A stretch of DNA of 64,000 nucleotides from Talinum fruticosum (Eukaryota > Streptophyta > Magnoliopsida > Caryophyllales > Talinaceae): NCBI GenBank assembly GCA_021018815.1, contig JAITYX010000003.1:2294001-2358000 (forward strand), read 5' to 3'. Below are positions 22,740 to 32,745 of this stretch, piece by piece. Numbering within the stretch: position 1 is the first letter of the stretch; each line of letters opens with the position of its first letter. A program made the position numbers and the translations under genes. A model generated the notes under the pieces. The model ran no database searches. It had not been told where the DNA came from and saw nothing but the letters and a program-made list of their open reading frames with translations.

Positions 22740-24318
22740 TGAAGACTCGGACAACTGCTCTATATCTTTCCGAGTCATGCAAAAGGAATCGGTATAACGA
22801 TGTCATTCATATAGAGTTTTGATTCCAAGGCATTCTCTCGTGTCTTAGAAACTTACTTGAGTTAAATAAGTATCTTCTCTATGCGATTCGGCCTTCACAT
22901 ATCTCTTTCATCGCTTTTCGGTTAGCGCCTCGAAAAGCTGGTTCTTTATTCCGAGTCCACTCTCACTCGGATTAATCGCATTTTGAATATACCGAGTATT
23001 CAGTTGTTTCTCACTCGGAATTTGACTTGTGATTATTTACTCTATTGTTTGCATAGTCGGCATTCATAGTTCATTTCATGCTTAGTCTATATCAAGTTCT
23101 TTCCCACTCGATATTCGCTATAGAACGTGTTTCTTTACTTAAGACTAAGTCATATGGAATTCCGAGTATCATGGATATTAGACTCGGAAAATTCCATTTC
23201 TTTTCGACTCGGATAATCAATTGCGTAATTTTTCAAAATTATTTTGTTATCCGTGTCTAACCTTGGACCAAAGTATTTTATACTTTGAGAACCAGAAGGT
23301 GTTTTACTTTTGTAGGTTATTCAATCGAGGATATCTTTTCAAACTACAAAAGTAGCCGAGCTCGAACGTCAAATCACCAGCGAGATATGGCTTTTCACCT
23401 TCCCTGCTTTAGTCCCAGAAGATTGTGTCGGAAGGCATGCGCTTCCATATCTGGAAAAATGGAACGCCAAGCCTAACGGTGGTTTCCACCACATTTATCA
23501 AGACACAACCGATGGTTTTGGGACTTCCAAGAGAGTTAAACCGTTGTCCAACGTCCATATTTCAACGGATACTTTCCGAGTGACTCGAAAGCCTTTCACA
23601 ACGGTCACGAGAGGACTCTCGGTCAGCGAGATGAAGATAACGGCTACTCTGCCTGGTCTTCTATAAAAGGAAGCCACTTCACAAGACTTGAAGGTTGCCG
23701 AATATATTGTCTATACACTTACTTGATCAAAGTTATTGTATTTACTTTCAATCTTCAACTTACAACTCCCACTCTGTAATTCATTACTTTACGAGTTGTA
23801 AGGTCTTGTACTTAGTTACAAACTCTTCTTACATTCTTTGTAAGGTCCCTTGACTAAGTCTGTAAAGGTTAACTCGGCTTAGTTGTACCTAAGCTGTAAG
23901 GGTTATCTCAGCTAGGAAGTACTAGATCGAGATAAGGTAACTTTTGAGTCTAGGAAAACTTGTATAGAGTTGTCCAAGGGAGCAACTCGGGTTCGATCGG
24001 TTCACGGTATTTTGTGGACTCAAAATAGTGGATTTGACTTCGTGTCCGGATTGACACGGGCCATGGTTTTCTGCCCCGGGAGGGTTTCCACGTAAAATCT
24101 CTGTGTTCCTTTTACGAGTTCATTCTAGACTCAAACAGACCTTAGTGCTCTTGCTTCTTCGTTTCATTGCTTTCGAGTCCAATCTTTTCGACTCTGTTAT
24201 TAGACTCGGATTCTGTCTTTGCCTCTTTTCGCGCAAAAGAGTGTACTTTCGAAAAGAATCTTCTATCACCCTATTCACCCCCTCTAGGGTGACTCGGACT
24301 CTCCTTGAGCAAACCTTC
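22740..24318 (+). repeat. Element A 3' LTR
   Basis: Pairs with 13502-15079. In the ~1 kb compared by eye, about 15 differences were noted and all but one or two lie at or next to a CG. TATA box at 23662-23668. Ends CCTTC, then TSD gagtt. Confidence 0.92.
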
Positions 24319-24323
24319 GAGTT

Positions 24324-24402
24324 TGATTTTTAGAAAAATCCTTAATCACCCTATTCACCTCCCCCTCTAGGGTGACTTAGCCTTTCCTTGAGCAAACCTT
24401 CA
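24324..24402 (+). repeat. 3' end of solo LTR C
   Basis: TGATTTTTAGAAAAATCC... through CACCCTATTCACC to GAGCAAACCTTCA: the last 79 bp of a family LTR after A's TSD, continuous with 12006-13501 once A is removed. Confidence 0.85.
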
Positions 24403-24407
24403 TTGCA

Positions 24408-25701
24408 TATGGACTTATGTGGTGAAATTCCTGTAAAGAGTCTTGGAGGTAAATCATATGTACTTGTGATTGTTGATGACTACTCACGATTTACCTGGGT
24501 TTGTTTTCTTAAGCATAAAAGTGAAGCATTCAAATAGTTCAGCAAGCCCCGTAGGAAAATCCAAGTTGAGTCTCGGACTCGGATCAAAAGACTTTGAGCC
24601 GAACGTGGAAGGGAGTTTGATTACTTAGAATTTGCAGAGTTCTATGATAAGAATGGTATCTCCCACAATTTCTCAACACCAAGAACTCTTCAATAGAATG
24701 GAGTAGTGGAAAGAAAGAACCGAACTCTTGAAGAAATAGGAAGGAAAATACTGATTGAACATGATCTACCTTACTATTTCTAGGCTGAGGCGATCAACAC
24801 AGACAAATTACATACTGAATAGATGCCTCATCAAACCTATCCTGAAGAAAACTCCATATGAGCTTTACAAAGGGAATAAACCCAACATTTCATACTTCAA
24901 AACCTTTGGATGTAAGTGTTATGTTCACAACAATGGTAAGGATCACCTGACCAAGTTTGATGCTCGGTCGAGATGAAGGTATCTTTCTTGGTTATTCATC
25001 TCATAGTAAAGCATATCGCATTTTCAATAAAAGAACTAACAAAGCGGAAGAAAGCGTCCACCTTGTTTTTGATGAGATTGATCGGGGAAAACCAAGTGAG
25101 TCAACATTCTCGGATCCGAAGCTCGGTCGAGATGATGATCCTGCTGAAGATGAACTTAGACAGAGTCAAGGAAAAGCAACTCAGAATGTAGCAACTCGGA
25201 ACAATCGATTCGGAATGAATCGACTTAAGAGCCGACTCGGAATGCTCGAAAGTCAACCGGATGAGCAAGCTCAATCATAGCATCGAAGATCAACCAATTC
25301 AACCTATAAATCCGGAGAACCAAAGAACAGGTAGAGCTTTAAATATGTATCAAGCCATCCACTCGAAAATATCATGTCCGACATCAACGAGTGGGGTAAG
25401 AACTCGTTCCTCTCTACAAAATCTATGTGCATGCACTGCATTCATATCATTACCCGAACCCGAAATGCACTAGAAGCCCTTAATGAACCTGAATGGGTAG
25501 AGGCCATGCAAGAGGAACTTAATTAATTCGAAAGAAACCAAGTCTAGACTCGACCAAATGACTTTCTAACCACCCTGTCATAGAAACCACATGGGTTTTC
25601 AAGAACAAGCTAGATGAAAGTGGGTTGGTAGTCAAAAACAAGGCTAAACTTGTGGCTCAAGGTTACAATTAAGAAGAAGGAATTGATTGTGGGGAAACCT
25701 T
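24408..25701 (+). pseudogene. pol: pol middle part, element B: integrase core to start of RT
   Basis: Resumes at MDLCGEIPVKSLGG after solo LTR C. Visible parts: VDDYSRFTWVCFLKHK, GVVERKNRTLEEIGRK (about 24703-24750), NISYFKTFGCKCYVHNNGK (about 24880-24945), DEGIFLGYSSHSKAYR (about 24970-25020), VEAMQEELN of the RT start (about 25497). Several stops and 1-bp shifts. It ends at 25701 in ETFAP, where solo LTR F is inserted. Confidence 0.8.
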
Positions 25702-27302
25702 TGAAGGTTTTCTCTTGGAGAAGTTAAGTCACCCTAGAGGGGGCATGAATAGGGTGATGGAAGATTTTTGAGAAAATCAAACTCTTTTGCACTGAATTGA
25801 TTAAGAAGCAAATTCGAGTCTAGATTAGACTCGGAAAAGTGTAAACTCCGACATACGTGGAAACCCTCTTGGGGCGGAAAATCACGGACAATATCAATCC
25901 GGACACCAAGTCAAATCCACTAATTGAATACTCAATTACAATGAATATGACTACCCAGATTTGTTCCCAAACAAATCTATTACAATTTTCCTAGGCTTAG
26001 AATTTACCTTATCCGATCGACCTAGTACTTCCAAGTTGAAGTTACCTTATCAACTTGGGATCCTCCAATTTTTCCCACGGTTAGAAGTTCCCTTATCTAA
26101 CCTGGTACTTCCAATTTGAGGTAACCTTTACAGTTTTGGACAAGCTGAGTTGAGGTAACCTTTACAACTCGATCGAGAGAGAAGAGTAGAAGAGTAGTAA
26201 GAATTGCAATACAACCGACTTAGAAAAATACAACTCAAAATATTAAAATTACAGTTTGGGAGTTGTATGCTAGAGAAGATGTTCAATATGGTCTCTCTTT
26301 TTCTTCCATTCGTCGGTTAAAATCTTGTGCTAAGGCTTCTATAAACGATCTGCCTTAAAGAGATAGCAGTTGACCCCCAACGTCTTTCTGTTGAAGCTGT
26401 CTCGAGTCAACTAGCCGTTGTAACGGATAGTCCGAGTCACTCAGATTTCTGGACCACCTTGAAATAGTCGTTTTGCCTTGGTCCTAGCTTCCAACAACTC
26501 TTTTTCCAGCTTTTGTAAACTGAAAAAGTAGAGCGAAAAGACCATTAGACTTAGAAATAAAATATTACACAAAACGATGAATGACAAGGCTATTAGTAAG
26601 TTCTAAGCTTTTCTAAAAATTCCAGCTTTTTGTCCGGCGAGTGCTTTAACGGTCGGAAGACTTTTGTTTTTGCTTTTTCTTCAGATAATTGACATTAGAA
26701 AAACCTGCAAAAACATTAAGTACAATGTTTCTCAAAGTATAAATATACTTTGGTCCATAATTAGATAAGGATTAGTCTAAATAAAGCATTTAATGACTAA
26801 TTACCTTAATCTATTAATCTGGAATATTTCAAGTCTAATTTTCAATATACTCAAATTCCAGATATGCCAAAACTCATAAATAAATCATTCAATCTTAATG
26901 GGCACATGAGTTATATAGACATTTTACAATTACGTATGATTAGACAAATAATAGCGTAGGCAAACTAAATATCTAAGTCCGACTTAGTGGGTCAAAATCG
27001 TGTTACGAGTGGGTCGGAATCCGAGATCCGAGTAGGTCGGACTTACTCAGTCTGTCATAACTAACTCGGATTCGACTTTCGAGTCCGAGTCCGACTTAAT
27101 GGGTCGGACTTAGTCGGATAATCTTAATATGCTTAAGTTTGAGTTCGATCAAGAATAAGTCATATTGAAATAATGAATTGTAAAGCATATGACTTAGTTA
27201 AATGAATTTCTTTTAGGATGCTTCTTGCTTTACCCTAAATTTAGATGAATGCATGAAATGAAAACATATTCAAGGGGTTAGTCATACATACCTAAGTCTT
27301 CA
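25702..27302 (-). mobile_element. Solo LTR F, minus strand, in B reverse transcriptase
   Basis: Reverse-complement LTR: the plus strand starts TGAAGGTTTTCTC and contains CACCCTAGAGG and GAATAGGGTGATGG, the mirror of the family 3' end, and finishes GTCTTCA. Near-TSD acctt (25697-25701) / acttt (27303-27307). B pol continues on both sides (GGGGAAACCTTTG | TGCATCGGTGACTAGG). No internal region, so a solo LTR. More diverged than A or C; the TATA equivalent (about 26337-26344) has mutated. Confidence 0.82.
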
Positions 27303-27307
27303 ACTTT

Positions 27308-28565
27308 TGCATCGGTGACTAGGATTGAAACTATTAGAGTCCTATTGGCATTTGCATCAAAGATGAATATCAAATTGTATCAAATGGATGTTAAATGTGC
27401 TTTCCTTAATGGTTTCATTCAAGAGGAAGTCTATGTTAAGCAACCCCTGGATTTGAAAAATTAGAATTTCCAAATCATGTTTTCAAGTTGCAAAAAGCTC
27501 TTTATGGTCTCAAACAAGCTCCTACGAGCTTGGTATAAGTAATTTCTTGGTTGAAAATGATTTTAGAAGAGGTCAGATTAGCAAGACTCTTTTTATAAAA
27601 ACCAAGGGGAAAGACTTTATTATTGCTCGGATCTATGTTGATGATATAATATTTGGAGCAACTAATGAAAATCTCTGTCCAGATTTTTCCGAGTTAATGA
27701 GACAGGAATTCTAAATGAGCATAATGAGAGAACTCAATTTCTTCCTTGGTTTACAAATCAAGCAAGACAAAGATGGCATCTCTGTCCATCAATCAAACTA
27801 TACCAAGGAGTTGCTGAAGAAATACAAACTTCAAGATGCAAAACATGCAGCAACACCAATGAGCAAGCAGATATAAAGCGGGCTCGGATGAAAAAGATAA
27901 AGCAAGTAGATCGAAACTCTATCGAGGTATGATCGGATCTCTGCTGTATCTTACTTCCAGTAGGCCAGACATAATGTTTAGTGTATGTCCGTGTGCAATA
28001 TTTCAAGCTAATCCAAAGGAATCACATCTCACTACGGTGAAGAGAATTTTCGAGATATCTTGCAGGGACTTATAACCTAGGTCTATGGTACTCAAGAGAC
28101 TCGTAACTAACTCTCACTAGATACTCATATGCTGACTATGCTGGATACATGGTTGATAGAAAAAGCACCTCAGGAGCATGCCAATTTCTGGATCAATCCC
28201 TTATATCTTGGCACTCAAAGAAGTAGAACTCAGTAGCTCTATCAACTGCTGAAGCTGCGTACATTACAGCCTAGAGCATGCTGTGCTCAGATTTTATGAA
28301 TCAAGCAACACTTGATAAATCTTGGACTGTGATTCAAATAAATTCCAATCAAGTGTGACAATCAAAGTGCGATCAACATCACTAAGAATCTAGTTCAAGC
28401 ACTCAAAGACAAAGCATATTGAGGTCGGGTATCATTTTCTAAGAGACCATTCCGAGAGAGGTGATATTTCCTACTAAGTTTCAACTAGCTAATATCTTTA
28501 CTAAGCCACTTAGTGAGGATCAGTTTTGCTTTATTAGGAATGAACTTAGCATGATTAATGCCTGA
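27308..28565 (+). pseudogene. pol: pol 3' part, element B: RT and RNase H
   Basis: [18 protein letters not shown] (about 27384-27440), catalytic YVDD kept at 27634-27645 followed by IIFGATNE, RELNFFLGLQIKQDKDG (about 27728-27775), YTKELLKKYKLQDAKHA, RNase H with IKCDNQS (about 28349) and the terminal ELSMINA stop at 28565. Stops at several sites, including one inside the QEF*MSIM stretch. Orthologous to A 18840-20093 and E 34640-35875. Confidence 0.8.
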
Positions 28566-28809
28566 TTATGTGCTTTTCTAAGTGAAACTACTTTGCATGA
28601 TTATGTGTTAAATGTTTCTTTTCCGTGCTTTAATAACTATTAGTTCGGTTGATCTAGTGATACTGAGCTGTGAGTTACTTGCTTGTTTGTAGTTTCGAGT
28701 TAGTCGAAACTCTACTAAGTCGGACTCGGTTTCGAGAAAGATGGACATCAAACTTCTAAAATCATCTCTAGATTAGTGGAGAATTTCATAAATTTCTTTT
28801 AAAAATTCT

Positions 28810-28845
<36 letters not shown>

Positions 28846-29735
28846 GTATCAATCGGAGAACTAGTCGTTGGCGGACAAACACTGGAATTCTAACCGTTGG
28901 AGAGCGGAACGGTCACATCGGTCCGAGGCGACCGTTGGAGAGTTGGGTCGAACGAATATCGAAGGATAGTTCTTTCGCTATAAATAGCATCCATTCTCCT
29001 TCATTTCGCTACTTTACTCTTTACTCACTCACTCTCTCGTATACAACCTCACAAGTAAGTTCGGTGTTTTCGAAGAGCAAACCTTCTCTATCTTAAGCAA
29101 AGCAAGAGTTGCCAGTGTTGCCCCGCCAAGATCTTCAACGTCTTTACACTCATACCAGCGCAGGCGCACGGCACGTTCATCCGCTTCATCCCACTCAGCT
29201 CCCACTCCACCCTCTTAGTTATTTTTTTCTTTTTCTGTTTTTTTTTTTTTGTCCGGACACACGAATTGTATCTACTTGATAGATTCTTGCTCTTTTTGTT
29301 TTTGCTGAAAGGCCAGAGGTATAATATTTAGAAAATTTGTTGTTTTGTTTAGGGAGAGTTCTCTCACCCTTTTTGTATATATTTTCTAAGTTTATATGAA
29401 TGAAGTTTCGATTTCGTGCTTATTTACTGCTAAGTTTACCTTCTTTCTAAGTTTCAATTTCTTAGTGTATCTTAATCTGATATATCCACTCATTTATTTA
29501 TCTCTACTCTAATCTAAGCAATATTCTAAGTCTACAACACTTCACTGATTTCTATGCGATATTTCATTCTTTGCTCCGATGAAACATAAGTATAATAGCT
29601 CCGAAATAATCTAAGTTTGTGATTACTGTCTCTAAACTCCGATATACTCTTTGAGAAAGAATGAAAAATCAGGATTGTTTCACTAACAATGTTTCTATTC
29701 GAGTATGGAATGTCTTTCATCAAAAACGAGGAGAT
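28566..29735 (+). other. Element B 3' internal region; accessory ORF mostly deleted
   Basis: Keeps the post-pol spacer, a (CT)n run (about 28811-28843), TATAAATA at 28979-28986 and a leader with GTAAGT (about 29053), then jumps within ~60 bp to sequence matching the end of A's ORF (GCGCAGGCGCACGG near 29158 versus 22270), a T-run and GTCCGGACA. So the accessory ORF is nearly all lost by internal deletion. Mutated PPT at 29722-29734. Confidence 0.7.
28979..28986 (+). promoter_or_regulatory. Internal TATA box, element B
   Basis: TATAAATA followed by GCATCC; the E copy (36264-36271) has the same TATAAATAGCATCC. Conserved in three copies at the same place relative to pol. Confidence 0.5.
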
Positions 29736-31246
29736 TGAAGACTCAAATTCTACATGTATATCATTATGAGTACTATCAAGGAATCAGGTACCAACATCAT
29801 CCCTTCTAAGTTTTGATTACAAGTCATTCTAAGTATTATATAAACTATTCCGAGTGTTATAGAAACTTTTCCGAGTGTTACGGAATGTTTTCATCCGATT
29901 CCGACTGACCGAGAAAGCACAATTGTGTTCATCGATTCACTATGACGGTTCCGAGTCACTTAGACTTCACTCAGATTTATCGCATGATCAAACATTCACT
30001 CTAACTCTTTCAAACTAAGTTCGACTTCATATTCTAAGTTAAAGTGAATTACAACGTTAATTCATCTTTCTAAGTCAGCATGTTTTGTTTGAAATATATT
30101 TGTCTAAATCAAGTACTCTTACTCCGATATTCTCTGTCTAACTTGATCTTTCTCTAGATCGACTCATATGAAATTTGAGTATAATGAATATTAGACTCAG
30201 AAAATTCCACTCTTTTAGGACTCGAGATAATTATGCTCTTAATTATCTTAATTAAATTATTATCTATGCCTAATCTTGGACCAAAGTATTTTATACTTTG
30301 AGAACCAAAATTGGTTTGTAGGTTATCTAAACGAGGTTATCCTCCTTTTGAATTACAAAAGTAACCGGCTTCAAGATGTCAAATAGCCAGCAGACAAGGC
30401 TTTTTCTACTTCGACCAAGGTCTAGACACTCGTGTCGGGGTTGTCCGTTTCCAAAGCTGGAAATCTTCAACGCTAAGCTCAACAAGTGGTTTCCACCCTA
30501 CTTATCGGACACCACTAGTAGATTAGGACATCCTAAGGAGTCAAGAGCCGTTGCACGGCGTTCACATCTCAACGGGTCTTTTCTAAGCGACTCGGAAGAA
30601 CCATTACAACGGTCATCGAGGACTTTTAATCAAAAGATAGTCATAACGGCTAATCTGCTAGGTCATCTATAAACGAAGCCACTTCACAAGACCTGAAGAT
30701 TGCTTGAACCCATTGCTGAAATTATATTTTTCCGTATAATACTCGTTCAATCTTCTACTTACAACTCCAAGTCCGTACTTAACATCTTTCCGAGTTGTAA
30801 AGTCTTGTAATTAGTTACAAACTCTCTTTCTTACTTTCTAAGTAAGGTCCCTTGACTAAGCTATAAGGGTTAACTCAGCTTAGTTGTCCCTAGCTATGAA
30901 GTTTACCTCGGTTAGGAAGTACTAGATCGGATAAGGGAACTTCAAAGTCTATGAAAACTTTGTAAGGAATTGTCTAAGGGAGCAATTCTCGTCAAGTCGA
31001 TCTCATCGTATGTTGTGGATTCAAAATAGTGGATTTGACTTGGTGCTTGGACTAGCACTAGCAATGGTTTTCTGCGCCGGGAGGGTTTCCACGTAATTCG
31101 AGTTGATACTTTTACGAGTCCAATCTAGACTCGGAATCTATTTCTGTCTCTATTACTGTGCAAAAGAGTTTAATTCTCTAAAAATCTTCCAACACCCTAT
31201 TCACCCCCTTCTAGGGTGACTTAAACTCTCCACGAGCAAACCTTCA
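29736..31246 (+). repeat. Element B 3' LTR
   Basis: 1511 bp, TGAAGACTCAAATTC to AAACCTTCA, pairing with 4350-9539. The TATA equivalent near 30668 reads CTATAAACG, so the core is damaged. Followed by attag (TSD) and TATCGAG, the remnant of E's PBS. Confidence 0.88.
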
Positions 31247-31304
31247 ATTAGTATCGAGTGTAGCCTTTCAACAGGACCTCACCATCCAAAGGTATAAAGA
31301 TCCG

Positions 31305-32745
31305 ATGGCTTAGAACAATGGAGAGTTTAATGAAGGAAGATCATCTACCGGACCACCGAAGTTCAAAGGGTTAAACTTTGCCCATTGGAAGAAGATGATG
31401 GAATGTTTTCTAATGGACAATGATGAAGAATTTTGGAACATCATCTAAGCCGGAAACTACATTCCAATAAAGACGGAGAATGCAACACTTGTACCTAAAG
31501 CCAAATCTGAGTTCACAATCGAGGAGATCGAGAAATTCGGAAAGAATTTCAAAGCTATAAACGCACCGATGTGTGCCATTAGCACGAGAAGAATACAACG
31601 AGGTCTCATCCTATGACACAGCCAAAGAGGTGTGGGACACTCTTGTCAACACCTATGAAGGAACAAGCCAAGCAAAACAGGCGAAGATAAGTCAATATCT
31701 TCATAAATATGAGCTGTTCAAGATGAAGCCGGAAGAAAACATCACTCGGATGTATATTCGATTCACAAATATTACCAATAATCTCAAATCTCCGGGTAAA
31801 AAGATCTCTCACGAAGAAATGTCCAGAAAGATTTTGAGATGTCTACTAAAGAAGAAATAGGGTCCTAAGGTGACAACCATTTTTGAAGAAGCTTATAACC
31901 TTTCTCAACTAAGGCCCGACGAGCTTATTAGCAAGCTACCGACCCACGAGATTCATCCGAAGGAAGAGGACGTAGAGGTCGGCACCAAAAAGAATATTGC
32001 GCTAAAGGCCTCGGAAAGCGGACATGAAAGTCTAAGCTCCTCGAGAATCAGAAGAGGATCCCATGGTTCTCATAGCCCGCAGCTTTAAGAAAATGATGAA
32101 ATACAAGAAGTGGGAAAAGAGGCCAAAGGATGAGTTCTACAAGAAAGATAAAAAGGACGAGAAAAGGTAAATATTCTTCTCCTTCAAAGTTATCTTTATC
32201 TAAGAACTCTGGCTGCTTTGAATGTGGCAACAAGGAGCACATAGTCAAAGATTGTCCTAAGAGAAAGAAGGACAGAAAGAAGAATGCTATGATGGCTACC
32301 GGAGTGATGACGACTCATCTAAAGAAGATGACTCGAGATGATTCTAAGTGTCTTATGGCACCGACGGACTCGAAGCTGAATTAGAGTCGGATAACGAGGA
32401 CTCGAGATATTGATGAGGTAGTTGAATACTTTCTCAAAATTTTCAAAAGTTGATTTAGCATGATATATTTTCACTTTGGAAGAAAAGTCCAATTCGACTC
32501 TTTCTAGTTCAAAGAACAACTTGAGTTTCTTACTAATGAGAGCAATGCTTTGGAAAATGAATCGAGAAAAGCCGAGACAAAATTTACAAAAGAAAAGATT
32601 TTCAAAAGAAAGAGACACGGACTCAATTTAGACCTAGAATCGGACCAAACCCAAAATTATTCAAATCTGGATTCCCAAAAGTGCTCTTCCTTAGAAAAGG
32701 ACCACGAGTAAAGGGAGTTAATGGGTTCGTAAGAGGAAGTGAGAA
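31305..32745 (+). pseudogene. gag: gag pseudogene, element E
   Basis: ATG at 31305 with TAG at codon 3, then NNGEF, PPKFKG and AHWKKMMECFLMDND of the gag core. Longest open part 31573-31860: AKEVWDTLVNTYEGTSQ, NITRMYIRFTNITNNLKS. The zinc knuckle CFECGNKEHIVKDC is intact at 32214-32255, followed by KRKKDRKK. An internal deletion around 32570-32590 removes much of the region after the acidic tail. Damaged but easily recognised. Confidence 0.75.

Larger units (their letters stand above)
13502..24318 (+). mobile_element. Element A: youngest, full-length Sirevirus-like copia element
   Basis: LTR (13502-15079), PBS, gag, pol, accessory ORF, PPT and LTR (22740-24318) in order, 10.8 kb, with perfect TSD gagtt (13497-13501, 24319-24323). 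The LTRs are near-identical outside CG-containing motifs, so insertion was recent. Gag-pol is nonetheless broken by many 1-bp indels, often at CCGAG/CTCGG sequences. Coding landmarks (zinc knuckle, protease DSG, integrase HHCC, RT YVDD, RNase H end) are all present with catalytic residues kept. It sits in LTR C, which sits in B. Confidence 0.9.
12006..24402 (+). mobile_element. Solo LTR C in B integrase, split by element A
   Basis: LTR sequence at 12006-13501 and 24324-24402 (about 1575 bp) is flanked on both sides by B pol: ...ACTTGAATTG on the left and CATATGGACTTATGTGG on the right, adjacent in the other copies. There is no second LTR or internal region of its own, hence a solo LTR left by LTR-LTR recombination. 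Degraded TSD ttacg (12001-12005) / ttgca (24403-24407). TATA box at 12918-12925. A is inserted 79 bp before its 3' end. Confidence 0.8.
4350..31246 (+). mobile_element. Element B: Sirevirus-like copia copy inserted in E's 5' LTR
   Basis: The 5' LTR (4350-5244 plus 8960-9539) and 3' LTR (29736-31246) are a clear pair, distinct in detail from E's LTRs. TSD attag at 4345-4349 and 31247-31251. The internal sequence is 9540-12005, 24408-25701 and 27308-29735. Its interruptions are a gypsy-type LTR in the 5' LTR, solo LTR C (holding A) in integrase, and solo LTR F in RT. Most of the accessory ORF is deleted. The first LTR dinucleotide is TA instead of TG. Many stops and shifts; inactive. Confidence 0.85.
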
